NCBI RefSeq assembly: GCF_018919485.1
Contig: NZ_JAHLMU010000001.1
Coordinates: 1,496,893-1,560,892, forward strand
Source: Psychrobacter sp. TAE2020
GTDB lineage: Bacteria; Pseudomonadota; Gammaproteobacteria; Pseudomonadales; Moraxellaceae
Direction of reading: 5' to 3'
Length of the DNA stretch: 64,000 bases
Shown one piece after another: positions 19,310 through 29,477 of the stretch (positions are counted from its first letter, which is position 1; every line of letters begins with the position of its first letter). The position numbers and the translations under genes were made by a program. The notes under the pieces are model-generated. The model was not told the origin of the DNA and searched no databases. It worked only from the letters and a program-made list of their open reading frames with translations.

Positions 19310-20731
19310 TTGAGAGCACGTCCCGATCCTTCTAGTGAGTTTACAGCCACTGAACGCTCTACCCCTAATAATGCCACTGGTTTATCAAATTCGGCACAAT
19401 CAGCTGATTTAAATGATCCGCTTGAATCGGCTGGCTCAGTTGGCATTGTCACACCTCAGAATCTACATTTCGCTGAACCACTGACCTTAGAGTGCAATCG
19501 CACCTTACCGGCGTTCGATTTAGTGTTCGAAACTTATGGCACCCTAAATAATGACCAGTCAAATGCGATCTTGATCTGTCATGCGTTATCAGGCAATCAT
19601 CATGCTGCAGGCTTCCATAGTGAAGCTGACACTAAGGCTGGCTGGTGGGACAATATGATTGGCCCTAACAAAGCAATAGACACTAATAAATTCTATGTAG
19701 TCAGCGTCAATAACATCGGCAGTTGCTTTGGCTCTACTGGTCCTATCACTATCAACCCTGACAGCATTGATTCAATAAATAGCGAGCCACAAGTATATGG
19801 GCCTGACTTTCCTTTAATTACTATCAAGGACTGGGTCAAAACCCAAGCTATGCTCTCAGACCGTCTAGGTATTGAAGTTTGGCACGCGATCGTCGGTGGC
19901 TCTATGGGCGGTATGCAAGCGCTGCAATGGTCAGTTGATTATCCCGAGCGCCTAAAACGCTGCGTAGTGATTGCTTGCACCCCGAAACTATCGGCACAGA
20001 ATATTGGCTTTAATGAAGTCGCTCGTCAATCAATCCTATCAGATCCTGACTTTAAACAAGGACGCTACTTGCAAGCTGGTACTTATCCTCGTCGTGGCCT
20101 TATTCTAGCAAGGATGGTTGGCCACATTACTTATCTGACTGATGATGCGATGAAAGCCAAATTCGGTCGTGACCTCAAGTCCGGCAAATTCATGTATGGC
20201 TATGATGTCGAGTTTCAGGTTGAGAGCTACTTGCGTTATCAAGGCGAGCGCTTTAGTGAAAACTTCGATGCCAATACTTATCTGCTGATGACTAAAGCTT
20301 TAGATTACTTCGACCCGACTCGCGGACTAGTCACCAAATCATCAGCGCCAGCCGAAGACTCTTTAGCAGCTGCTAGTAATAGTGGCAATGAGATAACGCG
20401 AGCAAATGAAGCGAGCTTGCAGAACCCTGATATTCATCATGAACACAACGATCTAAAAGCGGCGTTTGCTCATACTAAATGTCAGTATCTAGTAGTGTCA
20501 TTTACTACCGACTGGCGCTTTGCCCCTGAACGCTCACAAGAGATCGTTAATGCGTTAATGGCTACTGGCAAACCAGTAAGCTATATCAATATAGATGCTC
20601 CCCATGGGCATGATTCGTTCTTGTTCGATATTCCACGCTATATGGGCGCCGTTAGAGGCTTTTTGACTGCCCCCTTTATCGCAGCTAATAGTGCCGCACC
20701 AAACACCGCCCTGACAGGAGCACGCTCATGA
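19310..20731 (+). CDS. metX: Homoserine O-acetyltransferase
   Basis: MetX acylates homoserine in methionine synthesis (acetyl-CoA, or succinyl-CoA in some proteobacterial members). The alpha/beta-hydrolase core shows the nucleophile elbow [10 protein letters not shown], the [13 protein letters not shown] segment and the terminal [11 protein letters not shown] with the catalytic His. I favour a TTG start at 19310, with GAGG at 19301-19304 spaced 5 nt; another TTG at 19283 lacks a ribosome binding site, and no ATG is available before the conserved region. About 40 unconserved residues precede the core, and a roughly 35-residue low-complexity insertion ([13 protein letters not shown] onward) lies before the last conserved block. 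It overlaps metW by 4 nt. Confidence 0.94.
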   Translation: MRARPDPSSEFTATERSTPNNATGLSNSAQSADLNDPLESAGSVGIVTPQNLHFAEPLTLECNRTLPAFDLVFETYGTLNNDQSNAILICHALSGNHHAAGFHSEADTKAGWWDNMIGPNKAIDTNKFYVVSVNNIGSCFGSTGPITINPDSIDSINSEPQVYGPDFPLITIKDWVKTQAMLSDRLGIEVWHAIVGGSMGGMQALQWSVDYPERLKRCVVIACTPKLSAQNIGFNEVARQSILSDPDFKQGRYLQAGTYPRRGLILARMVGHITYLTDDAMKAKFGRDLKSGKFMYGYDVEFQVESYLRYQGERFSENFDANTYLLMTKALDYFDPTRGLVTKSSAPAEDSLAAASNSGNEITRANEASLQNPDIHHEHNDLKAAFAHTKCQYLVVSFTTDWRFAPERSQEIVNALMATGKPVSYINIDAPHGHDSFLFDIPRYMGAVRGFLTAPFIAANSAAPNTALTGARS

Positions 20732-21342
20732 GAATGGATCATCAGTTAGCTGAGCGCTGGATTGCTCCTCAGTCGCATGTGCTGGATTTAGGTTGCGGTA
20801 ATGGTGAGCTGCTAGCACATTTGCAACACAAGCTGGGCGTTAGTGGTTACGGATTAGAGATCGACGAAGATAAGATCAATGAAGCAATTGCTAATGGACT
20901 GTCAATCGTCGAGCAAGACCTTAACGATGGTTTGGGACGTTTTGCTGATAACAGCTTCGACACTGTAGTGATGGCACGAGCGCTACAAGCGGTCAAAGCC
21001 CCAGATGAATTACTGCTCGATATGTTACGAGTGGGGCGCGAAGCCATCATCACCTTTCCTAATTTTGCTCACTGGCAAAACCGTCTCCATCTTGGTCTCA
21101 AAGGCATGATGCCTGTATCGGAGGCGCTACCTTATGAGTGGTACGACACCCCCAATATACATCTATGCACCTTTAAAGACTTTGAGAAACTTTGTGCGCA
21201 ACAGGGTATTGATATCATTAACCGCTTTGCGGTTAGCGATTCAGATAGAGGTCATTCGCCTTTGATGACCACATTAATCCGCCAAGCGCCTAACTTGCTC
21301 GCTGACGTTGCTATCTATCGAGTTACTAAACGTCATAATTGA
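20728..21342 (+). CDS. metW: MetW, methionine biosynthesis partner protein
   Basis: The 204-aa protein is a class I methyltransferase-fold protein: [15 protein letters not shown] is the SAM-binding motif I (about residues 18-32). Its start overlaps the metX stop in an ATGA, so the two are translationally coupled. MetW proteins accompany MetX across proteobacteria and are reported to be needed for its activity in some species. Conserved [10 protein letters not shown] and DTPNIHLCT segments identify the family. Confidence 0.95.
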   Translation: MRMDHQLAERWIAPQSHVLDLGCGNGELLAHLQHKLGVSGYGLEIDEDKINEAIANGLSIVEQDLNDGLGRFADNSFDTVVMARALQAVKAPDELLLDMLRVGREAIITFPNFAHWQNRLHLGLKGMMPVSEALPYEWYDTPNIHLCTFKDFEKLCAQQGIDIINRFAVSDSDRGHSPLMTTLIRQAPNLLADVAIYRVTKRHN

Positions 21343-21756
21343 TAGCGTATCTAACTCAACTCTCTTGGCAAGCATTTATAACCAGACTGTAAGTACTTTC
21401 TAACTGCTGTATAATTATTTTGTAACTTTTAAAAATATCAGTCCTTATTTTATAACTTAATAACTTCATGATTTTATTGATAACTATTTAATAAAAACTA
21501 CAGTTGAACCACGTAATTAGTATTTGAGTTTCGTAACGTTGGGTGTTAAGCTAGTTAAATCTTGTCAATAGCACCTTTTTTGCTATTACTTATCTCTTTT
21601 ATGGCTAGCAATTTTTAGTAAGTTTTTAGAGCTGCTAAGACTAGTCGAATCATAAATAGGCAAGTTTATATTGCAAACTATAACTAGTTATCATCGTATT
21701 ACTTTTACGATATAGCTTTATTTTTTGCCTATTAATTACCTACTTTTGGAGCCGCT
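21343..21756. other. metW / Sel1 spacer
   Basis: This 414-base AT-rich stretch has no credible ORF, hairpin terminator or repeat that I can identify. Confidence 0.3.
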
Positions 21757-22338
21757 ATGAAACTATTGAAAGCTGCCTTATTTACTGCCCTTTTCTCTTG
21801 TGCTGGTTTCGCTAATGCTGACTTAGTCTCAAACGTACCTCTTGATACTTCACGCTTTGAGTTAATGAGTGTTTCTGATCTGTCAGCTCGTGCTGCTCAA
21901 GGTAGCGACCATGCTCAGTTTTATTTAGCCAAGCGTTTACAAAAAGGCGAAGGCATTGCACAGAATACTCAGCAAGCCATCCAATGGTATACCCGTGCAG
22001 CTCAACAAGGCGTTGCGCCTGCTCAGCTTAATCTAGCGATTATGTATTTACGTGGTGAAGGGGTAAAACCTAACTTACAACAAGCTAAAACTTGGTTAGA
22101 AAAAGCAGCTATGAGCGGCGACAACCGTGCTAGCTATACTCTTGCCTTGTTAGACGAAAAGCAAAAGAACTTAGTTGATGCCTATAAATGGTATGACTTA
22201 GCGGCTCGTGATGGTATGTTAGACGAAAAAGTACGTAATAAAGCTCGTGGCAAAATTGGCCAATTAGCATTGAACTTATCGTCTTCAGATATCGCTAGTG
22301 CTCGTAGCAAAGCCGATCGTTGGTTTCAAAGCAAATAA
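21757..22338 (+). CDS. Secreted Sel1-repeat protein
   Basis: The 193-aa protein has a cleavable signal peptide (hydrophobic core residues 5-18, likely cut after GFANA). It carries three to four Sel1-like repeats (QGSDHAQFYLAKRLQKGEGI, then two further AQ..LA.MY units), forming a helical solenoid for protein-protein contacts in the periplasm. The start has a strong Shine-Dalgarno (TTTGGAG). It stands alone with its own terminator, and its partner is unknown. Confidence 0.85.
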   Translation: MKLLKAALFTALFSCAGFANADLVSNVPLDTSRFELMSVSDLSARAAQGSDHAQFYLAKRLQKGEGIAQNTQQAIQWYTRAAQQGVAPAQLNLAIMYLRGEGVKPNLQQAKTWLEKAAMSGDNRASYTLALLDEKQKNLVDAYKWYDLAARDGMLDEKVRNKARGKIGQLALNLSSSDIASARSKADRWFQSK

Positions 22339-22359
22339 ATAATTAGTAATTTTAGCCAT

Positions 22360-22391
22360 AAAAAAACTCAGCTTACTTGCTGGGTTTTTTG
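22360..22391 (+). terminator. Terminator of the Sel1 gene
   Basis: AACTCAGC pairs with GCTGGGTT (one wobble) around six bases, followed by a T-run. Confidence 0.85.
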
Positions 22392-22540
22392 TGCTTGTAA
22401 GTTAGTTATTTTAGTAGTTTAATGGGCTGTAACAAAAGCCAGTTTCAGCTGCCATTAGCTAATAAACCAACCATTTTTTGTTGTTACTCAAGCATTTATT
22501 AGACAGTAATTACTAGTAAAAGTAATCACTGTTTATGTCC

Positions 22541-23035
22541 CTACCCGAGTAGCTGCGTCTCTAAACCCCATGCCACAACTACTGCATAAATAACGTGAGC
22601 AACCAAGGCCACCCAAGCAACTTCTGCAAAACCGAGAAATGATGGCAATCCAGTAAGTAGATGGGCTACAACGTACAATGCAAACACCCAGAGCACAATA
22701 CCGTAGAGCACAGCTGCAACTGACCAATGCAGCGAGGGCAGGATCGCTTTCCAAATGGGCCGCACCACAATCATCCACCCTATTGGATAAAGCATCAAGC
22801 CGGTGATGTAATGCAGCAGTTCTGGGATACCTGTCGGAGCTGAACCAAACAAAGTCTCAATCATAGAGGTGGGGAGCTTGACTGGCGAGAGCTGGGCAAA
22901 ACCAAGAATAGGTGCTATCGATAGACCAAAAAAATCAAAGGCTACTGTGGCGAGTGCGCCTGCGAAAAAAGCCTTTTTAATAAACGAAAACTTAGGCTTG
23001 GAGACGCTTTTCGTTACAGCTTGGTTATAGGTCAT
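22541..23035 (-). CDS. Conserved membrane protein, four predicted helices
   Basis: The 164-aa protein has about four hydrophobic segments (residues near 22-42, 66-88, 98-118 and 138-158) and short charged ends, with a basic N-terminus (KPKFSFIKK). The pattern resembles small YagU-like or DUF6789-like inner-membrane proteins, but I cannot assign a family with confidence. It is a single gene; no neighbour suggests a role. Confidence 0.7.
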   Translation of the reverse strand: MTYNQAVTKSVSKPKFSFIKKAFFAGALATVAFDFFGLSIAPILGFAQLSPVKLPTSMIETLFGSAPTGIPELLHYITGLMLYPIGWMIVVRPIWKAILPSLHWSVAAVLYGIVLWVFALYVVAHLLTGLPSFLGFAEVAWVALVAHVIYAVVVAWGLETQLLG

Positions 23036-23584
23036 AGTTTTTCTCTTTTGAGGATAAACTCAGCCTTACACAAATGACCAATCTCTGTCTGTATTCAATA
23101 GCTAAAAAGCCTTGCAGAAGATATAAAGAAATTACAGTAGAATGAGCTAGCTAAGGGATTAGGAGTTATCAAGATGCTATTCAATATACACTTGTTGTTA
23201 TAGCCGCCTGTTTATAGTTTGTAAATATAAAACTGCCTATATACCAAGGCTTACGCCAAAAATCTATGTAGTTATATTTTATAACTCATTAGTTAATTTT
23301 AATTATATCAGCAACTTAAATTCCGTATTAGCGAGTGATGTTTAATGGCTAGAGCTAATAGTTTATGAGCTAAAGCCTTTACACTGTTGATATACTTGCT
23401 AATAGAAAAGGCCATTCGCTATTTAAAACTATAAGCACAACCCTCTGCAAAAATAAGTAAAACTTGCTACAATACGCTCGCATTTACTAATTCCACAATC
23501 TGGTAGATGTTATTCACTTTGCCAATCAAAACTTTTAAATAAATCATTGCACTAAGTTTACGACTTAGCTAGCAGGAGAAATAA
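23036..23584. other. Divergent spacer before trhO
   Basis: This AT-rich 549-base region has no credible ORF. It should hold the promoters of both the membrane-protein gene and trhO. The trhO Shine-Dalgarno (AGGAG at 23574-23578) is clear. Confidence 0.35.
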
Positions 23585-24661
23585 ATGAGCAGCACCGAAC
23601 TAAGCAGTATTACGGAGCAAACTGATCCTAAAGCATCAAACCATGCCAGCGTTTACGATAGTAAAATCAACAACATCGTCGTTGCAGCCCTTTACAAGTT
23701 CACTCGCTTTGCCAACTTTGAGCAATGCCGTGAGCTTATCTTAAACACCATGCTCGATAATGAAGTCAAAGGTACTTTGCTGATTGCCGCTGAAGGCATT
23801 AACGGTACGATTTCCGGTACACGTCAAGGTATAGATAAGGTGCTTGCTTACTTGCGTACTATCGAAGCCATCGGTAGCTTTACCTTTAAAGAGTCTTATG
23901 CGAGCGAGCAGCCTTTTTATCGTACTAAAGTGAAGCTCAAAAAAGAAATCGTCACTATGGGTGTTGAGGATATTGATCCGCTACAGTCAGTAGGCCGCTA
24001 TGTAAAGCCAAGCGACTGGAATGCGCTAATATCTGATCCCGACGTTATCTTAATCGATACTCGTAATGATTATGAAGTACAAATCGGCACTTTTAAGAAT
24101 GCCGTCAACCCTAATACTGAGACTTTCCGCGAGTTCCCCGACTACGTCGCCAAGGAGCTAGATCCTAGCAAACACAAAAAAGTAGCGATGTTCTGTACTG
24201 GTGGTATCCGATGTGAAAAATCTACTGCCTACATGCGTCAACAAGGCTTTGATGAGGTTTATCACTTAGAAGGTGGTATCCTAAAATACTTAGAAGAAGT
24301 ACCACAACAAGAGTCAATGTGGCAAGGCGACTGCTTTGTTTTTGATAACCGAGTATCAGTCAATCATAACTTAGAAAAGGGTGACTATGAGCAGTGCTTT
24401 GCTTGTCGTATGCCTATTACCCAAATAGAGATGCAGAGCAGCGCTTATATCAAAGGCGAGTCTTGCCCTCATTGTATTGGCAAAGCTACTGAGGAACAAA
24501 AAGCGCGCTTTCGTGAGCGTGAGCATCAGATGCAATTGGCGCAAAAGCGTGGCGAAGCACATATCGGCAGCGATGTGATTGAGGTTATAGAGAAGCGTAA
24601 AGCGGCTAAAACTGAGTTGCGTCGTCAAGCTGATGCGGCCAATAAAGCTAAGGCAAAATAA
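23585..24661 (+). CDS. trhO: tRNA uridine-34 hydroxylase (rhodanese family)
   Basis: TrhO (formerly YceA) is reported to hydroxylate U34 of certain tRNAs in an oxygen-dependent way. The 358-aa protein has the N-terminal UPF0176 domain ([31 protein letters not shown]), a rhodanese domain with the active-site cysteine in [11 protein letters not shown] (about residue 205), and a Cys-rich C-terminal region (CFACRMP and CPHC) that could bind a metal. The lysine/alanine-rich tail is typical of the gammaproteobacterial members. It converges on the hydroxyisourate hydrolase gene with a shared terminator. Confidence 0.93.
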   Translation: MSSTELSSITEQTDPKASNHASVYDSKINNIVVAALYKFTRFANFEQCRELILNTMLDNEVKGTLLIAAEGINGTISGTRQGIDKVLAYLRTIEAIGSFTFKESYASEQPFYRTKVKLKKEIVTMGVEDIDPLQSVGRYVKPSDWNALISDPDVILIDTRNDYEVQIGTFKNAVNPNTETFREFPDYVAKELDPSKHKKVAMFCTGGIRCEKSTAYMRQQGFDEVYHLEGGILKYLEEVPQQESMWQGDCFVFDNRVSVNHNLEKGDYEQCFACRMPITQIEMQSSAYIKGESCPHCIGKATEEQKARFREREHQMQLAQKRGEAHIGSDVIEVIEKRKAAKTELRRQADAANKAKAK

Positions 24662-24683
24662 GCTTAATAGCTAACGTAAAAAT

Positions 24684-24726
24684 ATAAAAAAAGAGATGAT
24701 CCTTAATAGGCCATCTCTTTTTTTAT
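24684..24726. terminator. Bidirectional terminator (trhO / uraH)
   Basis: AAAGAGATG pairs with CATCTCTTT around a 12-14-base loop, flanked by A-run and T-run. Confidence 0.82.
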
Positions 24727-24754
24727 GCACTAACTATGCTAATCAGGTTACGAT

Positions 24755-25183
24755 TTAGCTACCACGATAGGTGCTGTAGCCGTATGGAGATAAAGTAATT
24801 GGCACATGGTAGTGATTATTACCTTTGATATTGAAGTTAACTTCGATATAAGGATAGAAAGTTTCTAGACCTTGGTTATAAAAGTATGGAGTAGTCTCAA
24901 AAATCAATTTGTAAATACCATCGTTATCGATTTCGCCTTCGTTCGGTAAGAAATTACTGATACGGCCGTTCTCACCAGTCTTTTCAGTATTTATTAATTT
25001 CCAGCTACCGTTAGCTTGTTGCATCATCAATTTTACATTAACATTTGGCGCAGGTTTACCAGTACTGATATCTAAGATATGGCTTGATAACTGATAAGCA
25101 TCTTGATCCGCAGCATAGCTAGCCGTTGCAGTCATGGCTAATACGCCACCGAGTGCGGCTGCTTTCATTATGTTCATTTTCAT
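24755..25183 (-). CDS. uraH: 5-hydroxyisourate hydrolase, exported
   Basis: HIUase (transthyretin-like) hydrolyses 5-hydroxyisourate from uric acid oxidation. The family signatures HILDISTGKPAPNVNV near the N-terminus and the C-terminal tetrapeptide YRGS are present. The ATG at 25183 has a strong Shine-Dalgarno (AAAGGAAG) and gives 142 aa with a signal peptide (cut near ATASYA), so the enzyme is predicted to be periplasmic, as for some enterobacterial HiuH proteins. No uricase or OHCU decarboxylase gene is adjacent, although an allantoin-type racemase locus lies about 12 kb away. Confidence 0.9.
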   Translation of the reverse strand: MKMNIMKAAALGGVLAMTATASYAADQDAYQLSSHILDISTGKPAPNVNVKLMMQQANGSWKLINTEKTGENGRISNFLPNEGEIDNDGIYKLIFETTPYFYNQGLETFYPYIEVNFNIKGNNHYHVPITLSPYGYSTYRGS

Positions 25184-25201
25184 AAAGCTTCCTTTAATCA
25201 T

Positions 25202-25682
25202 TGATTAGGTTATTAAAATTGTTGATAGTAAAGTTAAGAAAATAACTCTATAAGACTTTTACTATTGCTCGGTTCTTATATTGTTATGTTATAAAACCAG
25301 TACTAATGAAACCGATATTTTGCCCATAGAAAAATCGCAATGATGTTCTATAACGTCGATCAAATTAGTAATTAAATAAAAAGTGGATTAATCTGAATTT
25401 AATAGATGATCCCTACCTCAAACTAAGCTGTAAGTTCATTGATAGACCCAGCTGTGTAGTATAAGTTGTCATGCGTGCTTTATTATAAAGATTATGTTAA
25501 CTTATACGATTAAATGTACACAGCATGTAGCGTTGGCAACATTAGCACTACTTAAACAACGAAAAAATAGCGGACAATTTTGAAAACTGTCCGCTATTTT
25601 TTATTAGACTAACTAAAACCACCTACAGCATTGATTAGCTGCTATTAATGAGTAGCTATAACTGTTGTTAGCGTTTCGGCTG
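25202..25682. other. uraH / serA spacer
   Basis: The 480 bases hold the serA terminator (25561-25614). No gene is seen in the remainder. Confidence 0.35.
25561..25614 (-). terminator. Terminator of serA
   Basis: A long near-perfect inverted repeat, AATAGCGGACA with TGTCCGCTATT, is flanked by A-run and T-run, so it can act on both strands. Confidence 0.9.
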
Positions 25683-26909
25683 TTAGAACAAAATACGTAG
25701 TCGAATGGTCTCTTCCACGTCTTTGAGTTGATCCAGAGCGGCATCAGAATCCTGATAATCCACATCCATCATCAAATAACCCACATCACCATCAGTCATC
25801 AAGCTTTGCGCTAAGATGTTAATATGCGCTTCAGCGAACAAGCGGTTAATCTGTGACAGTACGCCTGGTACGTTTTTATGAATATGTAGCAGACGGTGTG
25901 TGCCTTCTTTGTACGGGATTGATACTTCTGGGAAGTTGACCGCCGTTACGGTATCGCCTTGGTCGGAATAGCGAACGAATTTCTCAGCCACTTCTAAACC
26001 AATATTAGCTTGTGCTTCTTGAGTTGAGCCACCGATATGCGGAGTCAAAATCACATTATCGAACTTACGCAGTGGTGACTCAAACTCTTCATCAGCAGAT
26101 TTTGGCTCTTTAGGGAATACATCAATAGCCGCACCTAGGATCTTGCCTGACTCGAGTGCCGCAGCTAAATCATCAATTTCAACACAAGTACCGCGTGCAG
26201 CATTGATAAAGTAACTACCATCTTTCATTTGCGCAAATTGCTTAGCTTTCATCATATAGCGAGTGCTTGCCACATCCGGAACATGCAGAGTGACGATATC
26301 GGCTTTACCCAACAGCTCTTCCAAGCTTCCGACTTGTTCCGCATTACCAAGGGGCAATTTAGTCACTACATCTTGATAGATAACCTTCATACCGAAGCTC
26401 TCTGCCAATACTGATAACTGCGAGCCGATAGAGCCGTAACCTACAATACCGATAGTTTTACCGCGTACTTCATGAGAGTTTTTGGCAGACTTACCCCAAC
26501 CACCGCGATGAACCGTAGTGCTCTTTTCAGGAATACCACGATACAGCATAATAGCTTCAGCCAATACTAATTCAGCTACTGAACGAGTATTAGAGTAAGG
26601 AGCATTGAAGACTGGAATACCCATCTGGCGAGCGGCTTCTAAATCAACTTGGTTAGTACCAATACAGAAGCAACCAATACCAATGAGTTTTTCAGCATGC
26701 TCAAGCACTTCACGAGTTAGCTGAGTACGTGAACGAATACCTACAAAATGTGCATCTTTGATCTTCTCTATCAACTCATCTTGATCGAGTGCATGACTAA
26801 GAGACTCAATGTTTTGATAGCCAGCGTTTGTTAGTATTTTTAAGGCATTCTCGTGCACGCCTTCTAATAATAAGAAGCGGATTTTATCTTTTTGTAGTGA
26901 TAGCGCCAT
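25683..26909 (-). CDS. serA: D-3-phosphoglycerate dehydrogenase
   Basis: SerA oxidises 3-phosphoglycerate, the first step of serine synthesis. The 408-aa protein has the E. coli-type architecture: split catalytic domain, Rossmann domain (GIVGYGSIGSQLSVLA near residue 155) and a C-terminal ACT domain (HRLLHIHKNVPGVLSQINRL) for serine feedback. The catalytic His is in LTPHIGGST. AGGACAG precedes the ATG. It is divergent from a D-2-hydroxyglutarate-dehydrogenase-like gene, which fits the known reaction in which SerA reduces 2-oxoglutarate to D-2-hydroxyglutarate. Confidence 0.97.
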   Translation of the reverse strand: MALSLQKDKIRFLLLEGVHENALKILTNAGYQNIESLSHALDQDELIEKIKDAHFVGIRSRTQLTREVLEHAEKLIGIGCFCIGTNQVDLEAARQMGIPVFNAPYSNTRSVAELVLAEAIMLYRGIPEKSTTVHRGGWGKSAKNSHEVRGKTIGIVGYGSIGSQLSVLAESFGMKVIYQDVVTKLPLGNAEQVGSLEELLGKADIVTLHVPDVASTRYMMKAKQFAQMKDGSYFINAARGTCVEIDDLAAALESGKILGAAIDVFPKEPKSADEEFESPLRKFDNVILTPHIGGSTQEAQANIGLEVAEKFVRYSDQGDTVTAVNFPEVSIPYKEGTHRLLHIHKNVPGVLSQINRLFAEAHINILAQSLMTDGDVGYLMMDVDYQDSDAALDQLKDVEETIRLRILF

Positions 26910-27192
26910 GTGAAAGCTGTCCTATAATTGACGGATAGATAGGTTGCATGCCTGCAACGAAAAACGGTTTAATCATCTTACACAAATTCAAGCCACGATG
27001 TTAGAGGATAGGACTAAATAAATAGTTACCATTTTCTTCAATGATATTATCTATCCCTATCAAGCTTGCATAGCTCTAGGCTAGTATTATGATAATATTA
27101 CTATTAGTTAATGCTTACTTCGGCCACTCAACAGCCGGTTTTTAGCTTTTAGTCTTATCCTTTTATAGCCACCTACCCTATTCGAGACCGCC

Positions 27193-28749
27193 ATGACTGT
27201 AGCACAGAACCAGCACCACCGTCCTGCTCACAAGCGCACTCATACCGCAGACCAAGCGGATACCAATGAAGCTATGTCTAGATCGTCCAAATCATCTATT
27301 CCGGACAATATGCTTGAGACCCTCGACTCTGTTAGAGCTGCCAACACTGCCGCTGTCCAAGCTATCTTAGAGGCGCTTGTCAGCAGCCATTATTTCGATG
27401 ATAGTCAAATCAAAACCGATGAAGAGAGTCTAGAACATTGGGGTAAAGATTGGACTAAGCATTTTGCACCTGCGGCAGCGGCTATTGTTTTTCCCAAGAG
27501 TACTGAGCAAGTCCAAGCTATCGTGCTACTAGCTAATCAGCACAAAGTAGTGCTAACCCCTAGTGGTGGTCGCACGGGTCTATCAGCTGGTGCGGTTGCT
27601 GCCAATGGTGAGATTGTAGTCAGTATGGATAAGATGAATCATATTGGACATTTTTATCCTGCCGATAGGTTAGTAGAGATAGAAGCCGGAGTAGTCACTC
27701 AGCAATTACAGCAGTTCGCCGAATCCAAAGACTTGTACTACCCTGTTGATTTTGCTTCGGCAGGCTCTAGCCAAATGGGTGGCAATATTGGCACTAATGC
27801 TGGCGGTATTAAAGTGATTCGCTACGGCATGACTCGTCAATGGATTATGGGTCTAACGGTAGTTACTGGCAAAGGCGATATCTTACAACTGAATCGGGGT
27901 ATGGTCAAAAACGCTACTGGTTATGATCTGCGCCAGCTATTTATCGGTAGTGAAGGAACTTTAGGCTTAGTCACTCATGCTCAGATTAAGCTTGAGCGTT
28001 TACCACAGGCGTTGACGGTGATGGTGTTAGGTATGGACAACTTCACTGACGTCATGAACGTGCTCTCAGCTTTTCAGGCTAAGATCGATCTGACCGCATT
28101 TGAGTTCTTTGACGATGTTGCTATTGATAAACTAATGGCCCATGGGCAAGTGCAAGAGCCGTTTGAATCACGCACTAAGTTTTATACCTTAATTGAGTTT
28201 GAAGCGCCTTATGAACCGATTATGGATAAAGCAATGGCGATATTTGAGCATTGTATGGAGCAAAGCTGGGTCGTTGATGGGGTCATGAGTCAAAGTATTG
28301 CGCAAGCAACGGAACTGTGGAAGCTACGCGAGTATATTTCTGAGACCATATCGGTGTTTACTCCTTACAAGAATGATGTCTCAGTACTTATTACTCATGT
28401 TCCTGACTTCATTAACGACATTGATCATATCGTTAGTAGTAACTACCCCGATTTTGAGGTCTGTTGGTTCGGTCATATCGGTGATGGTAATCTGCATTTG
28501 AACATTCTTAAACCTCAGAACATGAGCAAAGATGAATTCTTTGCAGAATGTCAGGTAGTCAATAAATACGTTTTTGAGACTGTGCAAAAATACGGTGGCT
28601 CAGTATCAGCCGAGCACGGCGTGGGTATGACCAAGAAGCCATATTTGCAATATAGTCGTAGTGCGCTAGAGATCGATTATCTAAAGGCAGTCAAAACAGT
28701 TTTTGATCCTAATAATATTATGAATAGAGGTAAGATCTTCGATATGTAA
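27193..28749 (+). CDS. FAD-linked oxidase, D-2-hydroxyglutarate dehydrogenase-like
   Basis: The 518-aa protein is a PCMH-type flavoprotein of the GlcD/D2HGDH group. The FAD domain shows PSGGRTGLSAGAVA and QMGGNIGTNAGGIKVIRYG (about residues 120-215), and the C-terminal FAD oxidase domain ends with GHIGDGNLHLNI and AEHGVGMTKKPYL, the metal and substrate region. Its position divergent from serA makes D-2-hydroxyglutarate the most likely substrate, since D2HGDH recycles the by-product of SerA in Pseudomonas. D-lactate or glycolate remain possible. The first 35 residues are unconserved and His-rich, so a later start may be used. Confidence 0.88.
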   Translation: MTVAQNQHHRPAHKRTHTADQADTNEAMSRSSKSSIPDNMLETLDSVRAANTAAVQAILEALVSSHYFDDSQIKTDEESLEHWGKDWTKHFAPAAAAIVFPKSTEQVQAIVLLANQHKVVLTPSGGRTGLSAGAVAANGEIVVSMDKMNHIGHFYPADRLVEIEAGVVTQQLQQFAESKDLYYPVDFASAGSSQMGGNIGTNAGGIKVIRYGMTRQWIMGLTVVTGKGDILQLNRGMVKNATGYDLRQLFIGSEGTLGLVTHAQIKLERLPQALTVMVLGMDNFTDVMNVLSAFQAKIDLTAFEFFDDVAIDKLMAHGQVQEPFESRTKFYTLIEFEAPYEPIMDKAMAIFEHCMEQSWVVDGVMSQSIAQATELWKLREYISETISVFTPYKNDVSVLITHVPDFINDIDHIVSSNYPDFEVCWFGHIGDGNLHLNILKPQNMSKDEFFAECQVVNKYVFETVQKYGGSVSAEHGVGMTKKPYLQYSRSALEIDYLKAVKTVFDPNNIMNRGKIFDM

Positions 28750-28847
28750 TAGAGATTATTAGAGGTCGTTAGAAGTTACTAAAGCTTACCTTGGCTTAGC
28801 GTGGATATGAGTAAGACCCTACATTGACGTTGCTCATAAGCAAAATC

Positions 28848-29477
28848 TCATAGCCAGAAGAATATGCAAGCGCTTATTGTTAACAATAACAAAACACTTT
28901 GAATAACCAAAAATGCTTGATGCGGCCCAATGAAATGGCGACACATATTGCCAAAAGTATTGTCACTAACACCAGCAGTATTGACGTAGGGTTGAGTGGC
29001 AAAAACCTCAATACTCTGTAAAAAATTTCCGGTACGTTCAGCTGACCAGTTATGTGGTGTAAATGGCAAGTAGCTTGATAGGCTTGTAGCTTGCTCCTTG
29101 GTAGCTAGCGACCATAACCAACGTTCCAAAAATAATAAGCGCATGCGCCAGTCGCTAAACATGCGCTTATCAATACGCTGCACTAAGGGTATTTTAAAAT
29201 CATTATGGCGTTTATCAGTAAATATCTTATGCACAAGCGCTACTATCTCTAACTTATTGCCTTCAATACACTGTAAAAATTGTCCATTACTGTAACAGAG
29301 AATACCAGTAATGCCATGTTGCTTATTATAGCCATTAGCCTGTTTTTCTATATGAGTAGTTATTGTGCTATTCAAGCGAGTTTTTAATGTTGCGTTACTG
29401 ACATAGACCAGTTGAATCAAAGCAGTATCGGGTACTTGTTCTAACCGTCTTTCTATATCAATATAACCTAATGGCAT
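28848..29477 (-). CDS. BLUF-domain photoreceptor, membrane-anchored (paralog 1)
   Basis: BLUF domains bind FAD and sense blue light. Residues about 15-110 carry LIQLVYVSNA (photoactive Tyr), GITGILCYSNGQFLQCIEG (conserved Asn and the flavin-contacting Gln) and FSDWRM (strand-5 Trp). A roughly 70-residue helical region follows (RLLFLERWLW, HNWSAERTGNFLQ), then one C-terminal hydrophobic helix (about 188-207). An ATG at 29477 with TAGGA upstream gives 209 aa, the same length as the neighbouring paralog; the longer frame to 29591 has no homology support. No EAL or GGDEF output domain is present, so it must act through a partner or through membrane association. Confidence 0.9.
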   Translation of the reverse strand: MPLGYIDIERRLEQVPDTALIQLVYVSNATLKTRLNSTITTHIEKQANGYNKQHGITGILCYSNGQFLQCIEGNKLEIVALVHKIFTDKRHNDFKIPLVQRIDKRMFSDWRMRLLFLERWLWSLATKEQATSLSSYLPFTPHNWSAERTGNFLQSIEVFATQPYVNTAGVSDNTFGNMCRHFIGPHQAFLVIQSVLLLLTISACIFFWL

